Below, in pieces: positions 41,776 through 49,379 of a DNA stretch of 64,000 bases. Positions within the stretch are counted from its first letter, which is position 1; each line of letters begins with the position of its first letter. Source of the DNA: Clostridium sp. AWRP (lineage in GTDB: Bacteria > Bacillota > Clostridia > Clostridiales > Clostridiaceae); contig NZ_CP029758.2 of the NCBI RefSeq assembly GCF_004006395.2, positions 4,464,001-4,528,000 of the forward strand. The letters are read 5' to 3'. The position numbers were made by a program, and so were the translations under genes. Under the pieces are notes generated by a model that was not told the DNA's origin, ran no database searches, and saw only the letters and a program-made list of their open reading frames with translations.

Positions 41776-43005
41776 CTAAATTTTAATAAAGGGTGAAACA
41801 AAAAGAATTAATGAAAGAACAATTATAAATATTACAGTTACCCATATGATAATATTTTGTAATCCATTGTTAACATATTCTCCCATAAGTTCTTTATTAT
41901 TAGTAAGTAATACCATAAATACTAATATAATAGGACATAAAATTCCTGCAAGCTGTTGGGTAACAAGCATAACTCCTACTAATGATACATTAGGTATCAA
42001 TACTATTATTGAACTAAATATTATCATAAAAGTAAAAATACCATAAAAAGCAGGTGATTCCTTATACTTATGATCTAATCCGCTTTCAAGTCCAAAACAT
42101 TCACATATCGCATATGAAGTAGATAAAGGAATAACCATACATGCAAGCACAGATGCTCCGAAAAGTCCAACTCCAAATAGAATTGACGCATAGTTTCCTG
42201 CTAGCGGCTTAAGTGCCTGTGCAGCTTGGCTGGCACTATCTATTTTTATTCCTGCTTTGTATAAAGTCACAGCAGTACATATTATTATAAAAAATGCAAC
42301 CAAATTTCCCCAAATAGAGCCTAAATATACGTCCAATTTTTCATATTTATAGTCTTTTATTTGCAATCCCTTATCTACTACAGAAGATTGAAGATAAAAC
42401 TGCATATATGGAGTAATTGTAGTACCTATCATTCCTATAAATGCCAAAATAAATCCACTGTCAAATTTTAAAGTAGGGGTAAAAGTTGCTCTTATTACAT
42501 GATTCCAATCTGGTTTTTCTATAAAACAAGTTATTATATAAGAAAAAAACACAAGTGTAAAAGCTAAAAATATCTTTTCTATATTTGAATAGGAACCTTT
42601 TGTAATAAGAAACCAAACAACAAACGCCATTACAGGAACAGAAATATATTTATTTATTCCAAACATATCCATGCTAGCAGCTATACCGGCAAAATCACCT
42701 ACACAAACACCAAAATTAGCAACAAATAAAATTAGCATTGCAAAAAAAGCAAGCTTAACGCTAAAATTTTCTCTGATTAAATCAGAAAGCCCCTTTCCTG
42801 TCACAACAGCCATTCTAGCATTCATTTCCTGTATAACAGATAAGCTAAATGTTATTAATAACAGTCCCCAAAGCATATTGTAACCATAGGATGCTCCAAT
42901 AGTCGCATAAGTAGTAATACCACCTGCATCATTTCCTGCATTTACAGTGATTAATCCAGGACCAATTATGCTTAATATCAATAGAAACTTATTTTTCTTT
43001 TTCAT
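41776..43005 (-). CDS. Nramp-superfamily transporter with non-canonical metal site
   Basis: 409 aa, about eleven membrane helices. The Nramp fold is clear in IIGPGLITVNAGNDAGGITT (helix 1) and IGTTITPYMQFYLQSS (helix 6). Canonical manganese/iron transporters have D-P-G-N in helix 1 and M-P-H-N in helix 6. Here they read D-A-G-G and T-P-Y-M: the Asp is kept but the Asn and Met ligands are lost. This resembles Nramp-related magnesium transporters more than MntH, but the substrate is an inference. Monocistronic and divergent from apbE. Confidence 0.8.
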   Translation of the reverse strand: MKKKNKFLLILSIIGPGLITVNAGNDAGGITTYATIGASYGYNMLWGLLLITFSLSVIQEMNARMAVVTGKGLSDLIRENFSVKLAFFAMLILFVANFGVCVGDFAGIAASMDMFGINKYISVPVMAFVVWFLITKGSYSNIEKIFLAFTLVFFSYIITCFIEKPDWNHVIRATFTPTLKFDSGFILAFIGMIGTTITPYMQFYLQSSVVDKGLQIKDYKYEKLDVYLGSIWGNLVAFFIIICTAVTLYKAGIKIDSASQAAQALKPLAGNYASILFGVGLFGASVLACMVIPLSTSYAICECFGLESGLDHKYKESPAFYGIFTFMIIFSSIIVLIPNVSLVGVMLVTQQLAGILCPIILVFMVLLTNNKELMGEYVNNGLQNIIIWVTVIFIIVLSLILFVSPFIKI

Positions 43006-43108
43006 ATTTTGTTCTCCTATTTTTATATGTACATAAATTATACAGCTTTTGCTTTAGTTGCTGTACAAACATGAGTCATATATAATATAACATATGAGGT
43101 GATGTAAA

Positions 43109-44191
43109 ATGTTACGAAATGGTGAAAAATGCAGTTCACAGATAAAATTCCATGTTTTAAAACTAATAGTTTGTCTGTCATTCATTTTACTACTTAGTTC
43201 ATGTTCTTACAATAATACTTCTAATAATCAGCTCTATGAAAAAAACATAATAACGATGGATACGCCAATGGATTTAAAGGCCTATGGCCCTAATGCCCAG
43301 AAAGCAGTAGATGAAAGTGTTAAAAAATTGTATCAACTAAATGATATGGCAAGTACTACTGTAAATAGCAGTGATATTATGAAAATCAACAATGCTTCAG
43401 GCAAAAATTATGTAAAGGTTAATCCTGAAATAATTAAAATGATAAAACTCTCACAAAAATATTCAAAAATAAGTAATGGTAAGTGGGATATTACAGTAGG
43501 TCCTATAGTAAACCTATGGGGAATAGGCACTGACAAAGCAAGATTGCCATCTGATTCAGAAATTAAATCTAAATTGCCACTGGTGGGATATAATAAGATC
43601 AAAATTGATGAAAAAAGTAACAGTGTTATGCTGGCTCAGCCTGGCATGGCTTTAGATTTAGGTGGAATTGCTAAAGGTTTTGCTGCTGATGAAGTATTAA
43701 AAATTTACAAAAAATATAATATAAAAAACGGACTTATAGATTTAGGCTCAAGTTCTATATATGCAGTTGGTAAAAATGAAAGTAACTCCCCTTGGGGAAT
43801 AGGAATTAAAAACCCTAGAGGTGATGATATGCTAGGGACAGTTAAAATATCAAATCAAGCACTGTCTACCTCAGGTGATTATGAAAGATATTTTATAAAA
43901 AATGGTAAAAGATATCACCATATACTTGATCCCTCAACAGGATATCCTGTAGATACTGGAGTTATGAGTGTAACTGTTATAGTTGACAACAATATCTCTG
44001 ATAATAATACCATAGCCGACATCATGTCTCTACTTATATTTGAATTAGGCCCTAAAGAAGGCGTAAATTTGGTAAACAAAACACCTGGTATATCTTGCGA
44101 AGTTACCACTAAAGATAATAAGATTTACACATCATCAAAATTTAAAGATAAATTTTCTGATTTAAATAAAAATTTTAAAATGGCAAATTAA
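43109..44191 (+). CDS. apbE: FAD:protein FMN transferase ApbE (lipoprotein)
   Basis: 360 aa. A lipoprotein signal with lipobox LLLSSC (Cys about residue 32) places it on the outer face of the membrane. The ApbE core has KWDITVGPIVNLWGIG, LDLGGIAKGFAADEV, GLIDLGSSSIYAVG and HHILDPSTGYPV. It attaches FMN to Thr in proteins such as RnfG/RnfD or NqrC, central in clostridial Rnf energy conservation; no rnf genes are in the window. The start is ATG at 43109 after GAGGTGAT. Confidence 0.92.
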   Translation: MLRNGEKCSSQIKFHVLKLIVCLSFILLLSSCSYNNTSNNQLYEKNIITMDTPMDLKAYGPNAQKAVDESVKKLYQLNDMASTTVNSSDIMKINNASGKNYVKVNPEIIKMIKLSQKYSKISNGKWDITVGPIVNLWGIGTDKARLPSDSEIKSKLPLVGYNKIKIDEKSNSVMLAQPGMALDLGGIAKGFAADEVLKIYKKYNIKNGLIDLGSSSIYAVGKNESNSPWGIGIKNPRGDDMLGTVKISNQALSTSGDYERYFIKNGKRYHHILDPSTGYPVDTGVMSVTVIVDNNISDNNTIADIMSLLIFELGPKEGVNLVNKTPGISCEVTTKDNKIYTSSKFKDKFSDLNKNFKMAN

Positions 44192-44231
44192 CATAGATTC
44201 ATTATCTATTGAATTTTAAAAGGAGGACATT

Positions 44232-45536
44232 ATGAAAAATCATGAAATTGAACAGGCTAAAGAACTTATAAATTATATTTACGAAAGTCCAACTTCCTTT
44301 CACGCAGTAAAAAATGCTGTATCTGAACTTAAAAAATTTGGATTTGTAGAAATTGAAGAGGGGGACGCCTTAAAAATAAAAAAGGGAGGTAAATATTTTG
44401 TAACTAAAAATCAATCTGCCCTTATTGCTTTTACAGTTGGAAAAGGCGAACTTGAAAATGAGGGGTTTAGAATAATAGGAGCTCATACTGATTCACCCAG
44501 CTTTAGAGTAAAACCAAATTCAGACATAGAAGTAGAAGGTGCTTATGTAAAGCTAAATACAGAAGTATACGGAGGCCCAATATTAAATACGTGGATGGAC
44601 AGACCTCTTTCATTAGCAGGAAGGATTGTTCTAAAAGGTAAAGACTCATTTCATCCTGAGATAAAACTTTTAAACATAAAAAGACCTCTCATGATAATAC
44701 CAAACTTAGCAATACATATGAATAGGAATATAAATTCAGGTGTTGAATTAAATAGGCAAAAGCATATGCTCCCTCTTTTATCACTAGTAAATAACAAATT
44801 CAAACATGGGCATTACCTTACTCAAATTATAAGTGAGGAACTTTCAGTACCCGAAGAAGATATATTGGATTTTGACTTATTCCTATACGAATTTGAAAAA
44901 GGCAGCATAATAGGAGCTGACCAGGAATTTATATCCTCGGGAAGACTGGATGATTTAAGCATGGTTTATTCAGGAATAAAAGCAATTTCAAATAGTAAGA
45001 TTAAAAATACTACAAATGTAATGGTATGCTTTGATAATGAAGAAGTTGGAAGCACCACAAAACAGGGAGCAAATTCACCTATGCTCTTGTCTATATTAGA
45101 AAGAATAGCTTTCAATCTCGGCAAAAGCAAAGATGATTTTTACAGAGCTATATCAAAATCATTTATAATATCCTGTGATTTAGGTCATGCACTACATCCA
45201 AACTATGAAGAGAAATCTGACCCTGTAAACAGACCTATTATAAATAAAGGCCCTATTATAAAAATAAGTGCCAGTCAAAGTTATACTACAGACGCCGTAT
45301 CCAGTGCCATATACAAAAATATATGCTGCAAAGCTGGAGTTCCTGTTCAAGTATTTGTGAATAGGTCTGACGAAAGAGGAGGTTCAACTATAGGTCCAAT
45401 ATCTTCAAGCCATATAAACATGACATCCTTAGACATGGGCTTAGCCATATTATCCATGCATTCTGTAAGAGAATTAGGTGGCATAAAAGATTATGTGTAT
45501 GCCTTAGAATCTTTCAATAAATTTTACGATCTATAA
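44232..45536 (+). CDS. apeB: M18-family aspartyl-type aminopeptidase
   Basis: 434 aa zinc aminopeptidase. Metal ligands are in IGAHTDSPSFRV (His-x-Asp), GRLDDLS (Asp), CFDNEEVGS (Glu-Glu) and the C-terminal SSHINMTSLDMG (His). YIYESPTSFHAVKNA is the family's N-terminal signature. It is cytosolic, lacks a signal peptide, and removes N-terminal residues from peptides. It follows apbE by 40 bp. The ATG has AGGAGG at a good distance. Confidence 0.92.
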   Translation: MKNHEIEQAKELINYIYESPTSFHAVKNAVSELKKFGFVEIEEGDALKIKKGGKYFVTKNQSALIAFTVGKGELENEGFRIIGAHTDSPSFRVKPNSDIEVEGAYVKLNTEVYGGPILNTWMDRPLSLAGRIVLKGKDSFHPEIKLLNIKRPLMIIPNLAIHMNRNINSGVELNRQKHMLPLLSLVNNKFKHGHYLTQIISEELSVPEEDILDFDLFLYEFEKGSIIGADQEFISSGRLDDLSMVYSGIKAISNSKIKNTTNVMVCFDNEEVGSTTKQGANSPMLLSILERIAFNLGKSKDDFYRAISKSFIISCDLGHALHPNYEEKSDPVNRPIINKGPIIKISASQSYTTDAVSSAIYKNICCKAGVPVQVFVNRSDERGGSTIGPISSSHINMTSLDMGLAILSMHSVRELGGIKDYVYALESFNKFYDL

Positions 45537-45548
45537 TATTTTATATAA

Positions 45549-45720
45549 TTTATCCGATGACTACCTGCTCTAATACTCCCACGCACTCTGTAAAGCAACT
45601 ATCACCAAATCTAAGAATTTGGGACATCTACTTTTCTCCAAGTTGTAGTAAAGAGCAGCTACGTCCCTAGATAACGATTTCTAAGCATCAGGTGGAGTCA
45701 AAACTCCATCTGATGCTTAG
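45549..45720 (+). repeat. Structured intergenic repeat, copy C (longest)
   Basis: TTTATCCGATGACTACC begins it; stem CTGCTC / GAGCAG then encloses an approximately 75-nt insert with its own hairpins (CCAAATCT / AGAATTTGG and others). GCTACGTCCCTAGATAA closes domain 1 (TTATCC with AGATAA, one mismatch). Domain 2 is an almost perfect hairpin CTAAGCATCAGGTGGAGT / ACTCCATCTGATGCTTAG (45681-45720). It lies between apeB and the chemoreceptor remnant. Confidence 0.7.
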
Positions 45721-45733
45721 AACTCTGTTTATT

Positions 45734-46045
45734 TTAACATTTAAATTTACTTATCTGCTCATTAAATTTATCTACCATTTCTTCTAGCTGTTCTGAAAGT
45801 TTTGCAACACTTTCAGATGAGGCTAACATTTCCTCTGAAGATGCTGCTATTTCTTCCGATGAAGCTGATGTTTCTTCAAATACAGCAGTTACAGCTTCAA
45901 CTTTTCCAACAATATCATTCTTGGAATTATTGGTAGACTCTAAAGATTCATTCACATCTTTAACTAGTGGTCTTATTGTCTCTATAGAAGAAGTCATTTC
46001 TTCAAAAGAATTATAGTTTTATCCACTATAACAGTTTGATTTTGA
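45734..46045 (-). pseudogene. C-terminal remnant of a methyl-accepting chemotaxis protein
   Basis: The readable frame (45734-45997, 87 aa) is the very end of an MCP: VFEETSASSEEIAASSEEM, SVAKLSEQLEEMVDKF. Upstream on the minus strand VKNLVQNQTVIVDKT is still visible in a different frame, then a frameshift, so the fragment is broken as well as truncated. The conserved hairpin motif and sensor are missing. It stops at the start of the cupin gene, which suggests a deletion joint. Confidence 0.75.
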
Positions 46046-46064
46046 ACTAAATTCTTAACTTTAA

Positions 46065-46388
46065 ATGAAGAATATAGAATTTTCAAAGGTACTTGATTTG
46101 AAAGATCTTATCTCTTACCAAGAAGGTCAAGTCATAAGTAAAACTATAGCTCAAATACCTACTTCAAATATTACTTTATTTTCACTAGACAAAGGTGAAG
46201 GTATAAGTACGCATGTGACTTCTGGTGACGCTATGGTTCAAATACTAGATGGCACAGCTGAAATTACAATAGGTGGTAATGTTTTTATTTTAAAATCAGG
46301 TGAAACTATAATAATGCCTTCTGACATCCCTCATGGACTAAAAGCTGTAGAAAGATTCAAAATGCTTTTAACTGTAGTAAAACATTAA
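46065..46388 (+). CDS. Small cupin-domain protein
   Basis: 107 aa, a single cupin barrel. ISTHVTSGDAMVQILDGTAE and KSGETIIMPSDIPHGLKA are the two cupin motifs. Only some usual metal ligands are kept: His in STHVTSGD and His in IPHGL; the E-x-x-x-x-x-G pattern is partial. The ATG at 46065 has no good ribosome-binding site and directly abuts the MCP remnant. Convergent with the LysR gene. It may bind a small ligand or metal; function unknown. Confidence 0.7.
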   Translation: MKNIEFSKVLDLKDLISYQEGQVISKTIAQIPTSNITLFSLDKGEGISTHVTSGDAMVQILDGTAEITIGGNVFILKSGETIIMPSDIPHGLKAVERFKMLLTVVKH

Positions 46389-46394
46389 CTCACT

Positions 46395-47258
46395 TTACAC
46401 CTTAAAAGTTTTTAAAAAGTGTCTGGCTGCTGAGGACAAATATTGATTTTTCATCCATATTATAGCTGTCTGTGTTTCCACAGAAACTAGTTTAATTTTC
46501 TTATAATTCAAATTTGAATTGGGAATAAGTCCAATAGCAGCCTCAGGTACAATAGCTGTTCCTATTCCAGTACTTGCCCATAATAATATTGACCTGACGT
46601 CATCTCCTCTGCAAATAATCTTAGGTTCAAATCCTTCCTTGCGGCATGCCTTAACTATGACATCTTCAAATCTCCTATCTATTACTAGAGATTTGTTTGC
46701 AAGTTCAGTCATCCCTATATAATTCTGTTTTTCATTCCAATTTAAATTGCTACTAGCAGCTACCATTGACTCCTTTGGTAAACATATAGATTCAAAAATT
46801 TCTCCATTAAATGGTGTTCGTATAATTCCAATTTCTATTATTCCACTCTTTAGTAATTCTAATACTCTATGAGTATTTCCATCCCATATTTGAAAATCAA
46901 TATCTGGATATTTTTTATAAAACTTTTGAATTCTATCTGGTAAAAGCGCTGCTCCTGAAGATGGTACTGTACCAATTGATAATGTTCCTTGGAGACCTTC
47001 ATTTATATCTTTTAATTCTTTTTCAGTAGTTTCCATTAATTTTAACATTTGCTCAGCACGGTATTGTAATCTCTTACCTACATCTGTTAACTGTATTTTA
47101 TGAGTATTTCTCTCTATAAGCTTAACACCCAACTCCTCCTCAAGTAATTTCAATTGATAGCTAAGTGGAGGTTGAGCCATATATAGCTTTTCAGCAGCTT
47201 TCGTTATATTTTTCTCTTTTGCAATTGCAAGAAAATATTTTAGCTGTTTGATGTCCAT
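46395..47258 (-). CDS. LysR-family transcriptional regulator (CysB/CynR-like)
   Basis: 287 aa. The N-terminal helix-turn-helix reads IKQLKYFLAIAKEKNITKAA, MAQPPLSYQLKLLEEELGVK and ERNTHKIQLTDVG; the effector domain starts at GTLSIGTVPSSGAALLP. The ATG at 47258 is preceded by GGAAGTGA; a GTG at 47270 opens four codons earlier but overlaps that site. It is divergent from the TauE-like exporter, its likely target, with a dyad in between. Confidence 0.85.
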   Translation of the reverse strand: MDIKQLKYFLAIAKEKNITKAAEKLYMAQPPLSYQLKLLEEELGVKLIERNTHKIQLTDVGKRLQYRAEQMLKLMETTEKELKDINEGLQGTLSIGTVPSSGAALLPDRIQKFYKKYPDIDFQIWDGNTHRVLELLKSGIIEIGIIRTPFNGEIFESICLPKESMVAASSNLNWNEKQNYIGMTELANKSLVIDRRFEDVIVKACRKEGFEPKIICRGDDVRSILLWASTGIGTAIVPEAAIGLIPNSNLNYKKIKLVSVETQTAIIWMKNQYLSSAARHFLKTFKV

Positions 47259-47278
47259 ATAAATAATCACTTCCCAAA

Positions 47279-47309
47279 TTACAGTTATATTTTATTAATA
47301 TAATTGTAA
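47279..47309. promoter_or_regulatory. Candidate LysR operator
   Basis: TTACAGTTATAT and ATATAATTGTAA form a 12-bp inverted repeat with one mismatch and a 7-bp centre, between the LysR gene and the TauE-like gene. LysR boxes are T-N11-A type dyads; this position fits autorepression plus control of the exporter. Confidence 0.4.
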
Positions 47310-47432
47310 TACTTTTTATATATTTTTTGTATGTAATTTTCTTTGTTATAATTATACATGAAAATTTAACCATATTACTTTGTAAAAAATCTAAAACTAA
47401 ACTACCATTTATTCATTCTAAGGAGGGTATCT

Positions 47433-48188
47433 ATGACTAACAACTTAACCTTTTTATGTATAGCCTGCTTTTTTTCAGCTATTGTAGATTCTATATCTGG
47501 CGGAGGTGGAATAATAAGTTTGCCTGCCTTCTTACTAATAGGTATTCCCCCTCACCTAGCATTAGGGACAAATAAATTTACTTCTTGCTGCTCAACACTT
47601 TCTAGCTCAATTAAATTTGCTCGATCTAAAAAGGTAGACTTTAAAATACTAAAGTATTTACTTCCTTTCAGTTTTATCGGGGCTACTTTAGGGGTAAATG
47701 TTGTACTTAGCATAAAATCAAGTTACCTCAATGTAATAGTGCCTATATTATTACTATTTGTAGGGTTGTATAGCTTATTTTCTAAAAATATAGGACTTGA
47801 AGATAAATTTAATCATATATCATCAAAGAATATATGTTTAGGCATTATTCTTGCTTTATCTTTAGGATTTTATGATGGTTTTCTAGGTGCTGGTGTAGGT
47901 ACTTTCCTAATTTTTGGACTTGTAAGCATATACAAATTTGATTTTGTAAGAGCCAGCGGAAATTGTAAAGTAATGAACTTTGTAGGTAATATTGCTTCTG
48001 TACTCGTATTTGCAATAAGGGGAGAAATTAATTATAAGATAGGTATCCCCATCGCATTATGCATGATAATAGGTGCAAATCTTGGGACAAGAATCGCTTT
48101 AATGAAAGGTTCTAAACTCATAAAACCTATTTTTGTTACTATGTCTCTAACTATAGCGGTTAAACTACTTTATAGTATGGTACCATAG
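47433..48188 (+). CDS. TSUP/TauE-SafE family membrane exporter
   Basis: 251 aa, about eight membrane helices. SISGGGGIISLPAFLLIGIP is the glycine-rich first motif and YDGFLGAGVGTFLIFGLV the second, repeated motif of the TauE/SafE family, which moves sulfite, sulfoacetate or other small organic anions. AAGGAGG precedes the ATG. It ends 11 bp before the receiver-like gene. The neighbouring LysR regulator suggests inducible expression. Substrate unknown. Confidence 0.85.
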   Translation: MTNNLTFLCIACFFSAIVDSISGGGGIISLPAFLLIGIPPHLALGTNKFTSCCSTLSSSIKFARSKKVDFKILKYLLPFSFIGATLGVNVVLSIKSSYLNVIVPILLLFVGLYSLFSKNIGLEDKFNHISSKNICLGIILALSLGFYDGFLGAGVGTFLIFGLVSIYKFDFVRASGNCKVMNFVGNIASVLVFAIRGEINYKIGIPIALCMIIGANLGTRIALMKGSKLIKPIFVTMSLTIAVKLLYSMVP

Positions 48189-48199
48189 AAGGTGATGCT

Positions 48200-48595
48200 A
48201 TGAATTTTCTTATTATAAGTAATGATAAAGCGACTTATTGTCCATTAGCTGAAATTATTGAGAATAATGGCTTAGGTAAAATTATTCAAAGCAATCATTT
48301 GTTGGATTACGAAAAAGCAGATATACTTATTATGGAACTAGCAAAACCTGCTAATCGCAGCCTTGAAAGATTGCACAAATTAACTAATTTATTTAGCGGG
48401 GAAATCATCATAGTTTCACAAATAAGGGATAAAGAAGTTATTGCCAAATCATATTCTCTTGGAATTGAATATTACATTGTTAAACCGATATATTCCTCTG
48501 AAATAATAGAAATTCTTAAAAAAGTAATTAAACTTACACAATTTAAAAAATGTCTAAGAAATGCTAAAAATATATTCAAAAATTTGAAATTCTAA
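48200..48595 (+). CDS. Degenerate response-regulator receiver domain protein
   Basis: 131 aa, receiver domain only. The beta-alpha fold is seen in FLIISNDKATYCPLAEII, ADILIMELAKPANRS, GEIIIVSQ and GIEYYIVKPIYSSEI. The Lys (IVKP) and Ser (IVSQ) switch residues are present, but the phosphorylated Asp position reads Glu (I-M-E-L). Glu here often mimics phosphorylation, so it may be always 'on' or regulated otherwise. No output domain and no kinase gene nearby. It is translated with the exporter, 11 bp downstream of it. Confidence 0.65.
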   Translation: MNFLIISNDKATYCPLAEIIENNGLGKIIQSNHLLDYEKADILIMELAKPANRSLERLHKLTNLFSGEIIIVSQIRDKEVIAKSYSLGIEYYIVKPIYSSEIIEILKKVIKLTQFKKCLRNAKNIFKNLKF

Positions 48596-48664
48596 TTATA
48601 TACAAAGTAAAAATTCTTTTCTACTACTGTATACACTAAGTTAAAAATCATATATAAGTATTTT

Positions 48665-49165
48665 TTATTGCAGCTTAACTAACTTTACAAAATAGCTTAA
48701 TAAACTTGATGGTTTTTCTCCTTCATAAAAATAGTAAGATAAAACATCATCAAACCATATTACTACAATACTTAATACATACCAGTAAATACTGTTTTTT
48801 AAACATATTTGTCCCATAAAGTTAAATTTTTCTTGTGAATAGTCCCATAAATTAAAATGCAAATATAAGTTAAAAAATACTCCTGTAAGTAGTTCTACTA
48901 TACAAATTAAAGAACCTCCCATTATAACCTGCTGCCACATTTTCAAATTATAATATTCAGGTCTATCATTTAAGCTTCCAATTAATGCAGCACACAATCC
49001 TCCTATAGGAAACATCCAAAGGGACGTCCACCCGCACAAACTCCATTTACAAATACCACTAAAGCCTGTTAATGCACCACAGCATGCTCTAGAAATTATC
49101 TCTACATTTAAATAAATACTTCCAAATATGAAAAAATGGATTATCTTGTTCTTTTTATATTTCAA
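48665..49165 (-). CDS. Membrane protein of the CmpB / putative ABC-transporter type IV family
   Basis: 166 aa with four to five membrane helices. The C-terminal half has VELLTGVFFNLYLHFNLWDYS and FNFMGQICLKNSIYW, which fit the CmpB-type family of clostridial membrane proteins. The start is the TTG at 49165, six bases after AGAGGTG; the GTG at 49174 lies inside that site. It is not clearly an ABC permease and no ATPase gene is near. Function unknown. Confidence 0.6.
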   Translation of the reverse strand: MKYKKNKIIHFFIFGSIYLNVEIISRACCGALTGFSGICKWSLCGWTSLWMFPIGGLCAALIGSLNDRPEYYNLKMWQQVIMGGSLICIVELLTGVFFNLYLHFNLWDYSQEKFNFMGQICLKNSIYWYVLSIVVIWFDDVLSYYFYEGEKPSSLLSYFVKLVKLQ

Positions 49166-49238
49166 ACAAAACACCTCTCATGTATAAGTCCATATACTAG
49201 TTTGTTCTATTTAATTTCTTCTTATTACTTTTTGTGAC

Positions 49239-49292
49239 AAAAAAAGCATCCCTAACCTGCTGTAAATATTGCTACAATAGGCAAGTGGATGT
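49239..49292 (-). terminator. Terminator after the chemoreceptor gene
   Basis: On the minus strand CATCC-ACTTGC / GCAGGT-...-GGATG with an inner TGTA/TACA stem, and TTTTTTT after it. Confidence 0.75.
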
Positions 49293-49379
49293 TTCTATAT
49301 TTAAAACCTGTAATTTTACTCTGTCAAATTACCACCTAACTTTACATTGAAAGTCTTATAAAGCTACACATTTAATCTT

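Noticed and set aside
45575..45650. CACGCACTCTGTAAAGCAA resembles the start of a c-di-GMP-I riboswitch
   Set aside because: The remaining conserved core is missing and the segment lies inside the internal domain of repeat copy C.
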